Assembly (NCBI GenBank): GCA_965202955.1
Contig: OZ241871.1
Span: 5,022,001 to 5,086,000, forward strand
Length of the DNA stretch: 64,000 nt
Reading direction: 5' to 3'
DNA from: Bin5 sp034422415
GTDB lineage: Bacteria > Chloroflexota > Anaerolineae > Caldilineales > Caldilineaceae
A program made the position numbers and the translations under genes. Below, in pieces: positions 25,689 to 33,947 of the stretch (positions are counted from its first letter, which is position 1; each line of letters begins with the position of its first letter). Below the pieces are notes generated by a model. It did not search any database. It was not told the origin of the DNA and saw nothing but the letters and a program-made list of their open reading frames with translations.

Positions 25689-26983
25689 GCTCATCAGGCG
25701 TGCAGCCGGCCCTGCAGCCCGGTCGGGGCAGCGCCGCGGCCAGCTTGGCAGACTTCGCGCCCAAGAACATTCTCGTTCTGGGCGCCGAGCCGCAACGCGT
25801 AACCGCAGCGTTGATCGAACCCGTCGAAGAAATCTACCGACTGATAGGGTGGCAGACCGGGGACCTGCCGGCGGGGACAAGCCCCGGTCAGAGCGCCGCC
25901 GCGCTCGTTCAGGCGGTCAACCGGCTGGAGACCCAGTTCAACATCTCGCTTTGGGACGAGGAGGAGGACAGGCCCCGTCTGCACACCTACGACCCGGCTC
26001 TCGTGGAGGGCGTGGGCCAGGCGGTTGCCGTGGCCGATCTACTCCCGCCGCTGCGTGTGTGGATGGCTGGTCTGTCCGGCGGCACAAGCCTGATTGCCGG
26101 AAAGGAGGCGCTCGCTGGCGCCCTGTGCGATCACGTCGCCACTTACCGCTTTAGCCCCTGGCGCAGCACGGACGAGCTGGCAGCTGAGCTGAAACTGCTG
26201 CATCCCAACGTAATTCTGGCCGTGGGCGGATACGAAGAGACGGACCGTCGCGGCCAAGAACAGGTATTGGATTTGTGCCGCCACGTCATCGACGCCGCCG
26301 TGAAGCTGCCCACCGAGGACCGCCCGCTCTTCTGCTTTGCCGGAAATAGCCAAACAGCGGAAGCCGCGCTTGCTTATTGGCACGGGCGCACATCAGGGAG
26401 CGAGGCCCTGCTGGCCGTAAATGTGCTCGCGCCGGATACAGGACAGAGCGATGCAGCGCTTGCCAAGGTGCTGGAACGGTACCACTGGCGGCGCTCTCAA
26501 GAGATGCCCGCCATGCGCAGGATCGCCGCCTGGCCGAACCATCCGGCTGAACTCCGCAGCACCCAATGGGCGTTCGTTCAGGCGGTCCGGCTCTGGTCGC
26601 GACGCCATCGACTCCCCTCATTGCACGGCCTCTACGCGGCGGCAGACCGCTGGCTGCACGTATGGACGTCCGCCCCGCCGATTAACGGGGCCCGGAGGGG
26701 GCCAGGCCTGTCGAGCGAACAGTTCGCGCCGGGGGGCGGACAGTTGCGGATCTGTTGCGTCCGTCCCGGAGAGCGCCCGGACTATCTGGCCGACTGGCCG
26801 CCGCTCCGCCTGGTGAGCGGCCCGTGGCCCGAACACTGGCCGCGCCCGTCCAGCCATTGGTGGGATCCGCTGGGCCTCGTCCCCGTCGTCGCGGGCGCAG
26901 GCCAGGTCGCGCCGGAAGCCTCGTTGCAGGTGCTGTCGTCAGACATTCTGGAGGAGACCGGCCCCCGCCTCGGTCTCGCTTGA
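25685..26983 (+). CDS. Degenerate MutL/ASKHA-fold-like protein
   Basis: A 432-aa soluble protein. Residues 27-55 (KNILVLGAEPQRVTAALIEP, then EEIYRLIG) look like the first beta-hairpin of the sugar-kinase/Hsp70/actin fold as in MutL (glutamate mutase L) proteins, but the usual D-x-G-S/T phosphate loop is absent. Two later segments also resemble MutL: LHPNVILAVGGYEETDRRGQ near 170-190 and PLFCFAGNSQTAEAAL near 215-230. I infer a non-nucleotide-binding or much-altered homologue; this is a remote call. The start overlaps the preceding stop (ATGA). It is the last gene of the seven-gene set, 88 bases before the ATPase gene. Confidence 0.65.
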   Translation: MSSSGVQPALQPGRGSAAASLADFAPKNILVLGAEPQRVTAALIEPVEEIYRLIGWQTGDLPAGTSPGQSAAALVQAVNRLETQFNISLWDEEEDRPRLHTYDPALVEGVGQAVAVADLLPPLRVWMAGLSGGTSLIAGKEALAGALCDHVATYRFSPWRSTDELAAELKLLHPNVILAVGGYEETDRRGQEQVLDLCRHVIDAAVKLPTEDRPLFCFAGNSQTAEAALAYWHGRTSGSEALLAVNVLAPDTGQSDAALAKVLERYHWRRSQEMPAMRRIAAWPNHPAELRSTQWAFVQAVRLWSRRHRLPSLHGLYAAADRWLHVWTSAPPINGARRGPGLSSEQFAPGGGQLRICCVRPGERPDYLADWPPLRLVSGPWPEHWPRPSSHWWDPLGLVPVVAGAGQVAPEASLQVLSSDILEETGPRLGLA

Positions 26984-27071
26984 CGCCAAGGCGCAAGACG
27001 ACGAAAATGGGGGCAACCACGCGCAGGAGAATCTACCTGACCCCGTACACTGCATCAACCCTGGGGGAACC

Positions 27072-28451
27072 ATGTCAGTTGCATTGCGTCTGTCCGACGG
27101 CAGCTACATGCGAAAGTCGGACATTGAACAGATTATCAGGATGCTCGGCAGCGCCCAGTGTGTGGAGGTAACGGGCTTCAGCAACGTTGGCAAGTCCACC
27201 CTGATGCGCTTGCTCGCCCAGGCCGATGTCTGGCTGCACCACCTGGGTGAGGAGGGCGGCTCCTTTCTCCCGGTCTACATTGATTGCAACCGTATTCTCG
27301 ACATGTCCGACCAGGGCTTCTATGAGCTGGTGCTCCGCTGTCTGCGCGAGAGCAGCCCCACCCTGGCCGGAGACGCCTTGCTGCAGAACGCATACGAAGG
27401 CCTCGTCGCGCCCGCCAACGACTTCCAGGTACCCCTCAGTTTCAGCAACGGACTGACCGCCGCGCTCCAAAACAGCAACTACAGTCTCATCCTGCTCTTT
27501 GACGAGTTCGACGAACCCTTCCAGGAAATCGATCCGCGCGTTTTCCTAAATTTGCGGGCCAAAAAGGACCTCTTCGGCAACCGGCTCGTATACGTTACGG
27601 CAACAGTATGGCCTCTCGCCGAACTTTGGCCCGGCGAACACAGCGGGGAATTCGGCGAGCTCTTTTCCCATCAGCCCTGGCACCTCGGCCCTCTCCCCCA
27701 GCATGATGTGGAGCATTACATACGCAGTTTCGCCGAGCACAACAACGTTGAACTTTCCCTGGACGACGTCGAATTTGCCTACCACTGGACAGGGGGTCAC
27801 CCCGGCTATCTAGAAGGGGTGAGCAAACTGCTGGGCGGTGCGGCCGCCGAACTTGAACGTGAAGGCAACGACGGGAAGGAGCGTTGGGCGCTGCACCGCA
27901 ACCTGGCTGACCAGCTTCGCCAGGACCCCACCCTGCATACCGAGAGCGAAAAGATTTGGCACAGCTGCATGCCGGAACACCAGGAGGCCCTCAGGAGCCT
28001 CTTCTCCGGCAAGGAAGCCGATAGCGCCAGCCTGTCCCATCTGATGAAGCACCACATCCTGAAGCTCGTGAAGGAAGAACTGCGTGTCTTCGGCCGTCTC
28101 TTCGCCGAGTATGTGCTCGCATTTCAGACCGACACCGGCGCCTCCGAACGGCCCCAGGTCGAATTCAAAGGTGGAGAGTTTCACGTTGACGGCCTTCAGA
28201 TCGAGCTCTCGAAGCTTGAGATTCGACTTATGACGCTGCTTTTCGAAAAGAGGAACAGGACGGTCGAGAAATACGACATTGTCGTGGATGTTTGGGGAGA
28301 AGAGTTCCTGGGCGAAGTGGACGATGCCCGCATCGAGAAGCTGGTCAGCCGCCTGCGGCAGAAAGTGGAGCCCGACCCGGCCAACCCGGTCCTGATCGTC
28401 ACAATGCGCGGTCGCGGGTACAGGCTGCAGGCCGAACCAGGGGCCCCTTGA
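27072..28451 (+). CDS. AAA/STAND-like ATPase fused to an OmpR-type winged helix
   Basis: A 459-aa protein. The N-terminal P-loop ATPase has Walker A GFSNVGKST (35-43) and Walker B SLILLFDEFDE (about 137-147), followed by VYVTATVWP as sensor-like strand and the HWTGGHPGYLEGVSKLL block common to archaeal-type ATPase/orc-like sensor proteins. The C-terminal 90 residues are a complete OmpR/PhoB winged helix (LQIELSKLEIRLMTLLFEKR ... VSRLRQKVEP ... VTMRGRGYRL). It should bind DNA and change expression on a nucleotide- or ligand-dependent cue, without a receiver domain. It begins 88 bases after the unknown operon, so it may regulate that operon. Confidence 0.8.
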   Translation: MSVALRLSDGSYMRKSDIEQIIRMLGSAQCVEVTGFSNVGKSTLMRLLAQADVWLHHLGEEGGSFLPVYIDCNRILDMSDQGFYELVLRCLRESSPTLAGDALLQNAYEGLVAPANDFQVPLSFSNGLTAALQNSNYSLILLFDEFDEPFQEIDPRVFLNLRAKKDLFGNRLVYVTATVWPLAELWPGEHSGEFGELFSHQPWHLGPLPQHDVEHYIRSFAEHNNVELSLDDVEFAYHWTGGHPGYLEGVSKLLGGAAAELEREGNDGKERWALHRNLADQLRQDPTLHTESEKIWHSCMPEHQEALRSLFSGKEADSASLSHLMKHHILKLVKEELRVFGRLFAEYVLAFQTDTGASERPQVEFKGGEFHVDGLQIELSKLEIRLMTLLFEKRNRTVEKYDIVVDVWGEEFLGEVDDARIEKLVSRLRQKVEPDPANPVLIVTMRGRGYRLQAEPGAP

Positions 28452-28520
28452 GGCACATCCCAAAGGAACTGTGGCCTTGGCCGTGACCGCATGCTCCGAT
28501 TCGCAGGCGGCTGAGAAATT

Positions 28521-28548
28521 TTGTTCGCTCCGCGCTTCAGTCTATACT
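28521..28548 (+). promoter_or_regulatory. Probable sigma-70 promoter
   Basis: TTGTTC (28521-28526) and TATACT (28543-28548) are 16 bases apart, upstream of the gene at 28621. Expected start near 28555, leaving a 65-base leader. Confidence 0.6.
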
Positions 28549-28620
28549 CTATACACGAACTTGCCGGCGCGGTCCCGCAATAGTCGCCGCGCAAAACATT
28601 GCACAGGGTAGAGTGGCATA

Positions 28621-29154
28621 ATGGCTGAATCCACGCACGCAGGCGAAGGGCAGGGATCGCTGGTTTTCAGAGGGCGGCCGAAGTCGATGGTATCGGCTGC
28701 CGCGCTGCTGATTGCAGGAATCCTGACCTTCTCAATGGGCATCAACCGCCTCTTCTTCGTCGAAGCCATCGCCTGGACGTTCCTGATCTGGGGCGCACTT
28801 CTCATGTACGGTCATATGATCGACATTGGAACGGTCTTCGAGGTCTCGGCTGACGCCTTCGAATTGAGGAGCCCGCTGCGCTTTTGGGCGATGTCTCGAA
28901 GGTGGGACTGGGGCCACATCACCCGTGTAGATCTGATCGTGAGCAGGCTGGAGGCGGCCGAAGTCGACGTCGTGATGCAGGTCCACTACACACCCGAAGG
29001 CTCGACCGTTCTCTATCGCGAAGATCTTCCCTATATTCCCGCCCTCGCCGAGGAGATTGCCGCCCGCGCAGGCTTGACACCCGAAAGGCAGCAGGCGATG
29101 CAGACCTTCGATTCGATTCCCCAGGAAGAAAAAGGGACCTACACCTGGAACTAG
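28621..29154 (+). CDS. Unknown membrane protein with two helices and a PH-like soluble part
   Basis: A 177-aa protein. Two adjacent membrane helices (about 28-45 and 50-66; SAAALLIAGILTFSMGINRL and EAIAWTFLIWGALLMYGHM) precede a beta-rich region (FEVSADAFELRSPLRFWAMS, then WDWGHITRVDLIVSRLEAAE), the layout of bacterial PH-domain membrane proteins. The C-terminal tail is helical and charged (ALAEEIAARAGLTPERQQAM). I recognise no specific family. It has its own promoter and is convergent with the oligogalacturonate-lyase-like gene. The start is supported by the promoter position and a GGGTAGAG stretch upstream. Confidence 0.7.
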   Translation: MAESTHAGEGQGSLVFRGRPKSMVSAAALLIAGILTFSMGINRLFFVEAIAWTFLIWGALLMYGHMIDIGTVFEVSADAFELRSPLRFWAMSRRWDWGHITRVDLIVSRLEAAEVDVVMQVHYTPEGSTVLYREDLPYIPALAEEIAARAGLTPERQQAMQTFDSIPQEEKGTYTWN

Positions 29155-29210
29155 CGTTCAGGTTTCCTGACCCCGTTTTACAGAAGAAGAAGGAGAAATC
29201 AGCCCTGCCG

Positions 29211-30371
29211 TTACTCCTGTTGGTGGGCTGAGATGTCGAGCAGGTAGACCTGGCGGCCGTTTCCGCCGTGCGCGGAGTCGATCGTAACCTGCCTCCCATC
29301 CGGGCTTGAACGCGGGTGCAGATCGCAGCGCCATTCGCCCGTGTAGGCAGGATAGGCGGCAAACTCCCCCAGCTCGACGCGTTCGCCCCGCGCCGCATTG
29401 AACAGGTACAGCTCCTGCACGCTCCCTTCGCCGCGCGCGACCGGATAGGTGTCGTTCAGGATCCAATCCGTGTCTGCTAGGTAGGTGCAGTGCCCGTTCA
29501 GCTTCATCACCCCTTTGCCGATCACCTCCACCTCCTGCGTGCCGTCCCGGTACAGGTGGAAGGCGTCGCCGTGCGAGGGATGTCTCGCCCAAGCCAGGAT
29601 ATGCTCGGGGTCGCGCCAGATGAAGTGGGACGTGTGGCCGTACTCGTCCACCGCGTAGATCTCAGAGCCGTCAACCGCAGCCGTCATCATGCGCGTGCCG
29701 AAGCCCGGCCCGCCGAGACGCCAGCGGTGCAGAAAGATGAAACGTGAGCCGTCGGTGTTGAACAGCAGATGGTTGAAATAGTGCCGCGCGTCGCCGAGGT
29801 CCCGGTGCGGATGCGGGATCGCAGCCACTTGCGCGATCGAGATCAGAAACGCCGCTTCGCCTGTCTCCAGATCAACCCGGTAGATGCCGGCGTCGTCCGG
29901 CGCAAGCTTATCAAAGTTCGGGTCCGGGATGCCGGCATAGCCGTAGCCCGGCCGCATGTGATTGATGCGGCGGAAGTCGGCGCCGATCGCGGTGCAGCCG
30001 TCCGGTGAGAGCGTGTAGACCGGGTAGCCAATTGTCCGCTTTTTACCCGATTTCACATCCAGCACGCGGCAGACGAAGCGGTCGCCCTCGCGGTCGTTCC
30101 AGATGACCTCACTTTCGGAACCGGGGATCCACTGCAGCATACATCCTTGCTGCCAGCACCAGGCCCTCGTCTGGCCCAGCTCGATCCAACGATCGCCGTC
30201 GGCCAGGTCGATCATCCCGACGCCGATTAAGTCGTCGGCAGCAGGCGAACGATGCTCGAAATCGACCTCCATCGCAAGCACGTAGCGGCCTGTCGGATCG
30301 AACTGCAGCTTGTCATAGTAGCCGAACCAGTGATGCTTCGGCCCGGACGTGATGGGGCGCGCAATCGTCAT
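29211..30371 (-). CDS. Oligogalacturonate-lyase-like/TolB-like beta-propeller protein
   Basis: A 386-aa protein with repeated propeller blades (YPVYTLSPDGCTAIGADFRR, LHRWRLGGPGFGTRMMTAAV, HLYRDGTQEVEVIGKGVMKL) and an N-terminal family motif PKHHWFGYYDKLQFDPTGR. Proteins of this kind are often annotated as oligogalacturonate lyase (which splits unsaturated oligogalacturonides) on the basis of fold, so the reaction is uncertain. No signal peptide is visible, so it would be cytoplasmic. It is intact, whereas a related copy at 33948-35115 is broken. It lies just downstream of the wrecked ABC transporter genes on the same strand and may have belonged to the same uptake operon. Confidence 0.75.
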   Translation of the reverse strand: MTIARPITSGPKHHWFGYYDKLQFDPTGRYVLAMEVDFEHRSPAADDLIGVGMIDLADGDRWIELGQTRAWCWQQGCMLQWIPGSESEVIWNDREGDRFVCRVLDVKSGKKRTIGYPVYTLSPDGCTAIGADFRRINHMRPGYGYAGIPDPNFDKLAPDDAGIYRVDLETGEAAFLISIAQVAAIPHPHRDLGDARHYFNHLLFNTDGSRFIFLHRWRLGGPGFGTRMMTAAVDGSEIYAVDEYGHTSHFIWRDPEHILAWARHPSHGDAFHLYRDGTQEVEVIGKGVMKLNGHCTYLADTDWILNDTYPVARGEGSVQELYLFNAARGERVELGEFAAYPAYTGEWRCDLHPRSSPDGRQVTIDSAHGGNGRQVYLLDISAHQQE

Positions 30372-30401
30372 CGTACTCTCCGCAGTTTGGGACGTTAGAC
30401 T

Positions 30402-30993
30402 TCAGACCGTATCCGCGCCGGCCAAGTCCAGCTCTTCCGCAAAGTGGCAGGCGGCAAAGCGCGCGCGCGATGCCGATCCGCTGGCGCTGCCCGCCACTGA
30501 ACGCGTGCGGATAGCGCGTTATGTACTCGGGACGCAGGCCGACCAGGCGCAGCATCTCCACAACCCGGTCTTCCAACTCAGAGCCCCTGGCCATTCCATT
30601 CAGCCGCAGGGGCTCGCCGACGGTATCCAGGAGCGTCTTGCGCGGGTTCAACGACGAATAGGGATCCTGAAAGATCATCTGCAGGTGCGTGCGCACGGGC
30701 CGCAGCGCCGCGTGGTCCATCGCCGCCAGTTCGTAGTACTCGCCCTCCTCGCCATGCGGACGAAAATGGACCTCACCGGCCGCCGGCGCATAGAGGCGCA
30801 TGATCAGCCGGCCCACCGTCGTCTTTCCGCAGCCGCTCTCGCCGACGAGGCCCAGCGTTTCGCCCTTATGCAAGGTGAAATCGACCCCGTCAACCGCCTT
30901 GATGTGGCTGACCACTTTCGAGAACAGTCCCGCGGTGATAGGAAAATGCTTCTTCAGCCCGCTGACTTCGAGCAGCGGAAAGCCTTCGGTTAC
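30402..30993 (-). pseudogene. Peptide ABC transporter ATPase (DppF/OppF-like), internally deleted
   Basis: The N-terminal half is well preserved: LLEVSGLKKHFPITAGLF, the Walker A GESGCGKTT, QMIFQDPYSSLNPRKTL, and the signature FSGGQRQRIGIARA. After that the sequence jumps, in a different frame, to RFAACHFAEELDLAGADTV and stop, the normal end of this family. About 150 codons with Walker B and the H-loop are missing, joined at a short GCGCGC run. In addition the codon in the start position is GTA (30991-30993), where homologous arrangement suggests a lost GTG. Both lesions make a functional protein very unlikely. It directly follows the broken dppD-like gene. Confidence 0.85.
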
Positions 30994-30994
30994 G

Positions 30995-32050
30995 CTATTG
31001 ATTGCTTGTTTCCTCTGGAGCTACCGGGGCCTGGCCATTTGCGGCCGGCGCCCCCTCGGCGTGCTCCGTATACAGCAGACAGCGCACCTCGCGTCCGTCC
31101 TCCAGCGCAATCGGATGGGGCACGATTTCATCGCAGATGCCAGGCATGAAGTCGGCGCAGCGAGGATGGAATGGGCAGCCGCTGAGTGTGCTGTACGGGT
31201 CCGGCACAACGCCCCGGATCGTCTGCAGCCACTCGCGCTTCTGGTCCATGCGCGGCAGCGACTCCAGCAGGGCGACCGTGTACGGGTGCTTGGGATCGCG
31301 GAAAATGTCGGCAGCCGCGCCCGCCTCCACCACCTTGCCCAGGTACATCACCGCCACCTCGTCGGCCATATCGGCCACCACGCCCAGGTCATGCGTAATG
31401 AACATGATTGCCATGTCCAGCTCCGCCTGCAGCCCTTGCATCAGCTCAAGGATCTGCGCCTCGGTGGTCACATCGAGCGCGGTGGTCGGCTCGTCCGCGA
31501 TCAGCAGGCTGGGATGACAGGAGAGAGCCATCGCGATCATGACCCGCTGGCACATGCCGCCGCTGAGCTGGTGGGCGAAGGCTTGCATTCGCTGCTCGGC
31601 CAGGGGTATGTGCACCTGCTGCAGCATGTCGACGGCGATATCCTCTGCCTGGGACGGGGAGACATCCTGGTGCAGCAGGATGTTTTCGGAGATCTGTCTC
31701 CTATGCGGTGGACGGGGCTGAGCGAGGCGCGCGGCTCCTGGAAGATCATGGCGATCTCGCCGCCGCGAATCATGCGCATCTCAGGGCCGGTGGCGGGCAA
31801 CTGAAGGAGGTCCACCTCGGTGCTCTGGCCGCCGTCGTTGGCGCGCGTATAGAGGATTTCGCCGTCGACCGTGTGCCCGGGCGGGCGCACCATGCGCATA
31901 ATCGAACGCGCCGTCACGCTTTTGCCGCAGCCGCTTTCCCCGACGACGCCCAGCACCTGCCCGCGACGGATGGCGAAGGTCGTGCCGTCGACCGCCTTCG
32001 GCCATGAAGAAGTGCGTCTGCAGGTTCCTGACTTCGATGAGCGTGTCCAT
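30995..32050 (-). pseudogene. Peptide ABC transporter ATPase (DppD/OppD-like), two frameshifts
   Basis: Three pieces of one ATPase lie in three frames. MDTLIEVRNLQTHFFMAEG starts at 32050. AVDGTTFAIRRGQVLGVVGE, with Walker A (GESGCGKS), continues in a second frame to SLSPVHRIGD. QISENILLHQDVS onward, including LSGGMCQRVMIAMALS, Walker B LLIADEPTTALD and the C-terminal CPFHPRC motif of oligopeptide ATPases, follows in a third. The second break is explained by loss of one C near 31696 (GACCAG to GACAG); the first is near 32000. It sits between the truncated permease and the broken dppF-like gene, as in normal opp/dpp operons. Confidence 0.87.
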
Positions 32051-32118
32051 CGGAAGAGCCGCGGCCTTTGGCCGGTGTTGTGCAACTGGTTTTGGCGCCG
32101 GTCTCCAGGCGAGACCGG

Positions 32119-32973
32119 CTACAGGTCCGCGTAGGGGTCTGCCGCGTCGCGAAGGCCGTCACCGATAAAGTTGAAGGCCAGCACCGTGGCGATGACAAAC
32201 AGGGCCGGCGTCAGAATCCAGGGCCGGATCGCGATCTCGATGACCTGCTGCGCGTCCTTCAGCATCACGCCCCAACTCACGGTCGGCGACACGAGGCCAA
32301 GACCGAGGAAACTCAGGGCCGTTTCGCCCAGGATCATGCCGGGTATGGCCAGTGTAAGCGCCACCAGAAAGTAACTCATGAAGGAGGGAATCAGGTGTTG
32401 CCAGATTAGATACCAATGGTTGGCGCCTGCCGACTGGGCGGCCAGGACGAAATCCTCCTCGCGCAAAGAAAGGAACTTGCCCCGGATCACGCGCGCCAGC
32501 GTCGTCCACCCCGGCAGGGAGAGAATGAGCTTGATGCCGAAATAGATGCGGAGTTGGGGCCAGTCGCCCGGCAACGCCGCCGCAAGCCCCATCCAAAGCG
32601 GGATCGTCGGGATCGAACGGAGGAACTCGATCAGACGCTGAATTAGATTGTCGATCACGCCGCCGTACAGCCCCGATAGCCCGCCCATCAGCAGACCAAT
32701 GAACAAGCTGATGGTGACGCCAACGAGCCCGATCGTCAGCGAAATGCGGCCACCGTATAGAATGCGCCCAAATACGTCGCGACCGAACTTGTCGCCGCCC
32801 AACAGAAAGATTGGCCCGACCTCTTCGGCGTTATCGACGCCGTACAGGTGCCAGTCCAACTTGAACAGACCCCAGAGCCTACACTGATCCCCCTGAACGA
32901 AAAATCTTATCGGATACTTTTGCGTTCGATCTTCGACAAATTCGCGTGTGAATGTCTCCTTGTTCGTCTCCAT
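32119..32973 (-). pseudogene. Peptide ABC transporter permease (OppC/DppC-like), 5'-truncated
   Basis: A 284-aa open frame covers the periplasmic insert (VEDRTQKYPIRFFVQGD) and the BPD_transp_1 domain with LGGDKFGRDVFGRILYGGRI and the EAA-type loop AAQSAGANHWYLIWQHLIP. In this permease type about 120 further residues, including the first membrane helix, precede the insert; they are missing here, so the ATG at 32973 falls inside the ancestral gene. The companion permease (OppB) and the substrate-binding protein are absent. With both ATPases broken, the transporter cannot work as such. The truncated frame might still be translated, since it follows the upstream stop codon by only four bases. 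Confidence 0.75.
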
Positions 32974-32977
32974 CGTC

Positions 32978-33499
32978 CTAGCTTGTGGCTTCGTCCGAAA
33001 GATCGACCGCGGAGTTAAAGACGGTCAACATGACCCACTCCATCATGCCGCGCCAGTACTCATAGCGCTCCTCGGTCGCGCCCTGCAAAACGACCGAATA
33101 CAGGTACTGTCCCTCGCAAAAGAGCCGCGCGCGCCGGCGGCGGGTGGTCCCATCCTGCGCAAACGTGCAGACCCACTCCTGGCACCAATCGCCCGCGTCC
33201 TCCAACGTTTCCAGCCGTTCAACCTGGCACGCCTCGAGATTCTCCAGCCCCTCCCGCACGCCCTCGGCCAGCAGCGCGCTCTCCTCCGCTGCCAGCGGCT
33301 CGCCCATATCCTGAACCGTGATCGAGACAAACGTCGCCTCTTCCGACGGCTCAGGGTAGATGCTGACCGCGGGATCGGGTTCCTCGGCTTCCAACAGCCG
33401 CCACTCGGGCGGATACCAGAAGGACAGATTCCTGGAAGGGTGTTTGTACAGCTTGACGCTGGTAAATCGCGGCCTGATGGGCGGCTCTTTCGAACTCAT
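32978..33499 (-). CDS. Unknown PsbP/DUF1795-like soluble protein
   Basis: A 173-aa protein without signal peptide or membrane segment. Residues 17-50 (LYKHPSRNLSFWYPPEWRLL) and the alternating strand pattern that follows (EATFVSITVQDMGEP ... DWCQEWVCTF ... YLYSVVLQGATEE) recall the PsbP/DcrB-like fold of DUF1795 proteins, ending with a helix (YWRGMMEWVMLTVFN) typical of that fold. This is a fold-level guess. It appears intact in a region where most neighbours are broken. The truncated permease gene starts four bases after its stop. Confidence 0.55.
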   Translation of the reverse strand: MSSKEPPIRPRFTSVKLYKHPSRNLSFWYPPEWRLLEAEEPDPAVSIYPEPSEEATFVSITVQDMGEPLAAEESALLAEGVREGLENLEACQVERLETLEDAGDWCQEWVCTFAQDGTTRRRRARLFCEGQYLYSVVLQGATEERYEYWRGMMEWVMLTVFNSAVDLSDEATS

Positions 33500-33601
33500 G
33501 GCACAGTAGGACGAAGTCGTGATTTAAAGGGGTGTACGGCTGACCGGCTGCCGTGGTCTGCTGCATTCTAAAGGGAAAAACGTGCCCGTCAAAATCCAAG
33601 C

Positions 33602-33629
33602 GCCAGCTTGTGCGGTAGGCCAAGCTGGC
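33602..33629 (-). terminator. Perfect 9-bp hairpin downstream of the antitoxin gene
   Basis: GCCAGCTTG (33602-33610) and CAAGCTGGC (33621-33629) form a perfect stem with a ten-base loop, about 30 bases beyond the antitoxin stop. A short T-run (TTTT) follows on the minus strand after a few bases. It could be a weak terminator or mRNA stabiliser. Confidence 0.5.
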
Positions 33630-33659
33630 ACAGTGCACGTTCCGGATTCTGGCAAACGG

Positions 33660-33887
33660 TCACGGCCAATCCCTTAGGGCCTTTCTTACATCGTCATCGG
33701 TAATTGGTTGGGCAGCAGGAAAGACGCCGAACGCAGGGAATCCGTCGCCGTCTTTGATCGAGTCCCATCCTTTTATCCCCCTCCTGGCCAGCTCCGAAAC
33801 CGCGCTGCCCAAGCTGCACCCGTTACGCTCCGCCAGCGCCCTCGCCACCGCCAGCACATCATCATCAATGTTCAACGTAGTTCGCAT
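33660..33887 (-). CDS. Ribbon-helix-helix antitoxin (VapB-like), orphan
   Basis: A 75-aa protein starting MRTTLNIDDDVLAVARALAE, the standard strand-helix start of VapB-type ribbon-helix-helix antitoxins, with GSAVSELARRG as the second helix and a C-terminal toxin-binding tail ending DDDVRKALRDWP. It would bind its own operator as a dimer and neutralise a PIN-domain RNase. No PIN toxin follows; the 160 bases downstream contain no gene of that family. It may be a solitary remnant, work in trans with a toxin elsewhere, or act as a regulator. Confidence 0.8.
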   Translation of the reverse strand: MRTTLNIDDDVLAVARALAERNGCSLGSAVSELARRGIKGWDSIKDGDGFPAFGVFPAAQPITDDDVRKALRDWP

Positions 33888-33947
33888 ATTTGCCTCTTGC
33901 CACAGAAACTTTTATCTCGCCAAAGACCAGGTTACCTTACCTCCGCA

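Noticed and set aside
33351..33638. VapC toxin downstream of the antitoxin
   Set aside because: The open frame there has no PIN-domain acidic residues and overlaps the next gene's coding region in another frame.
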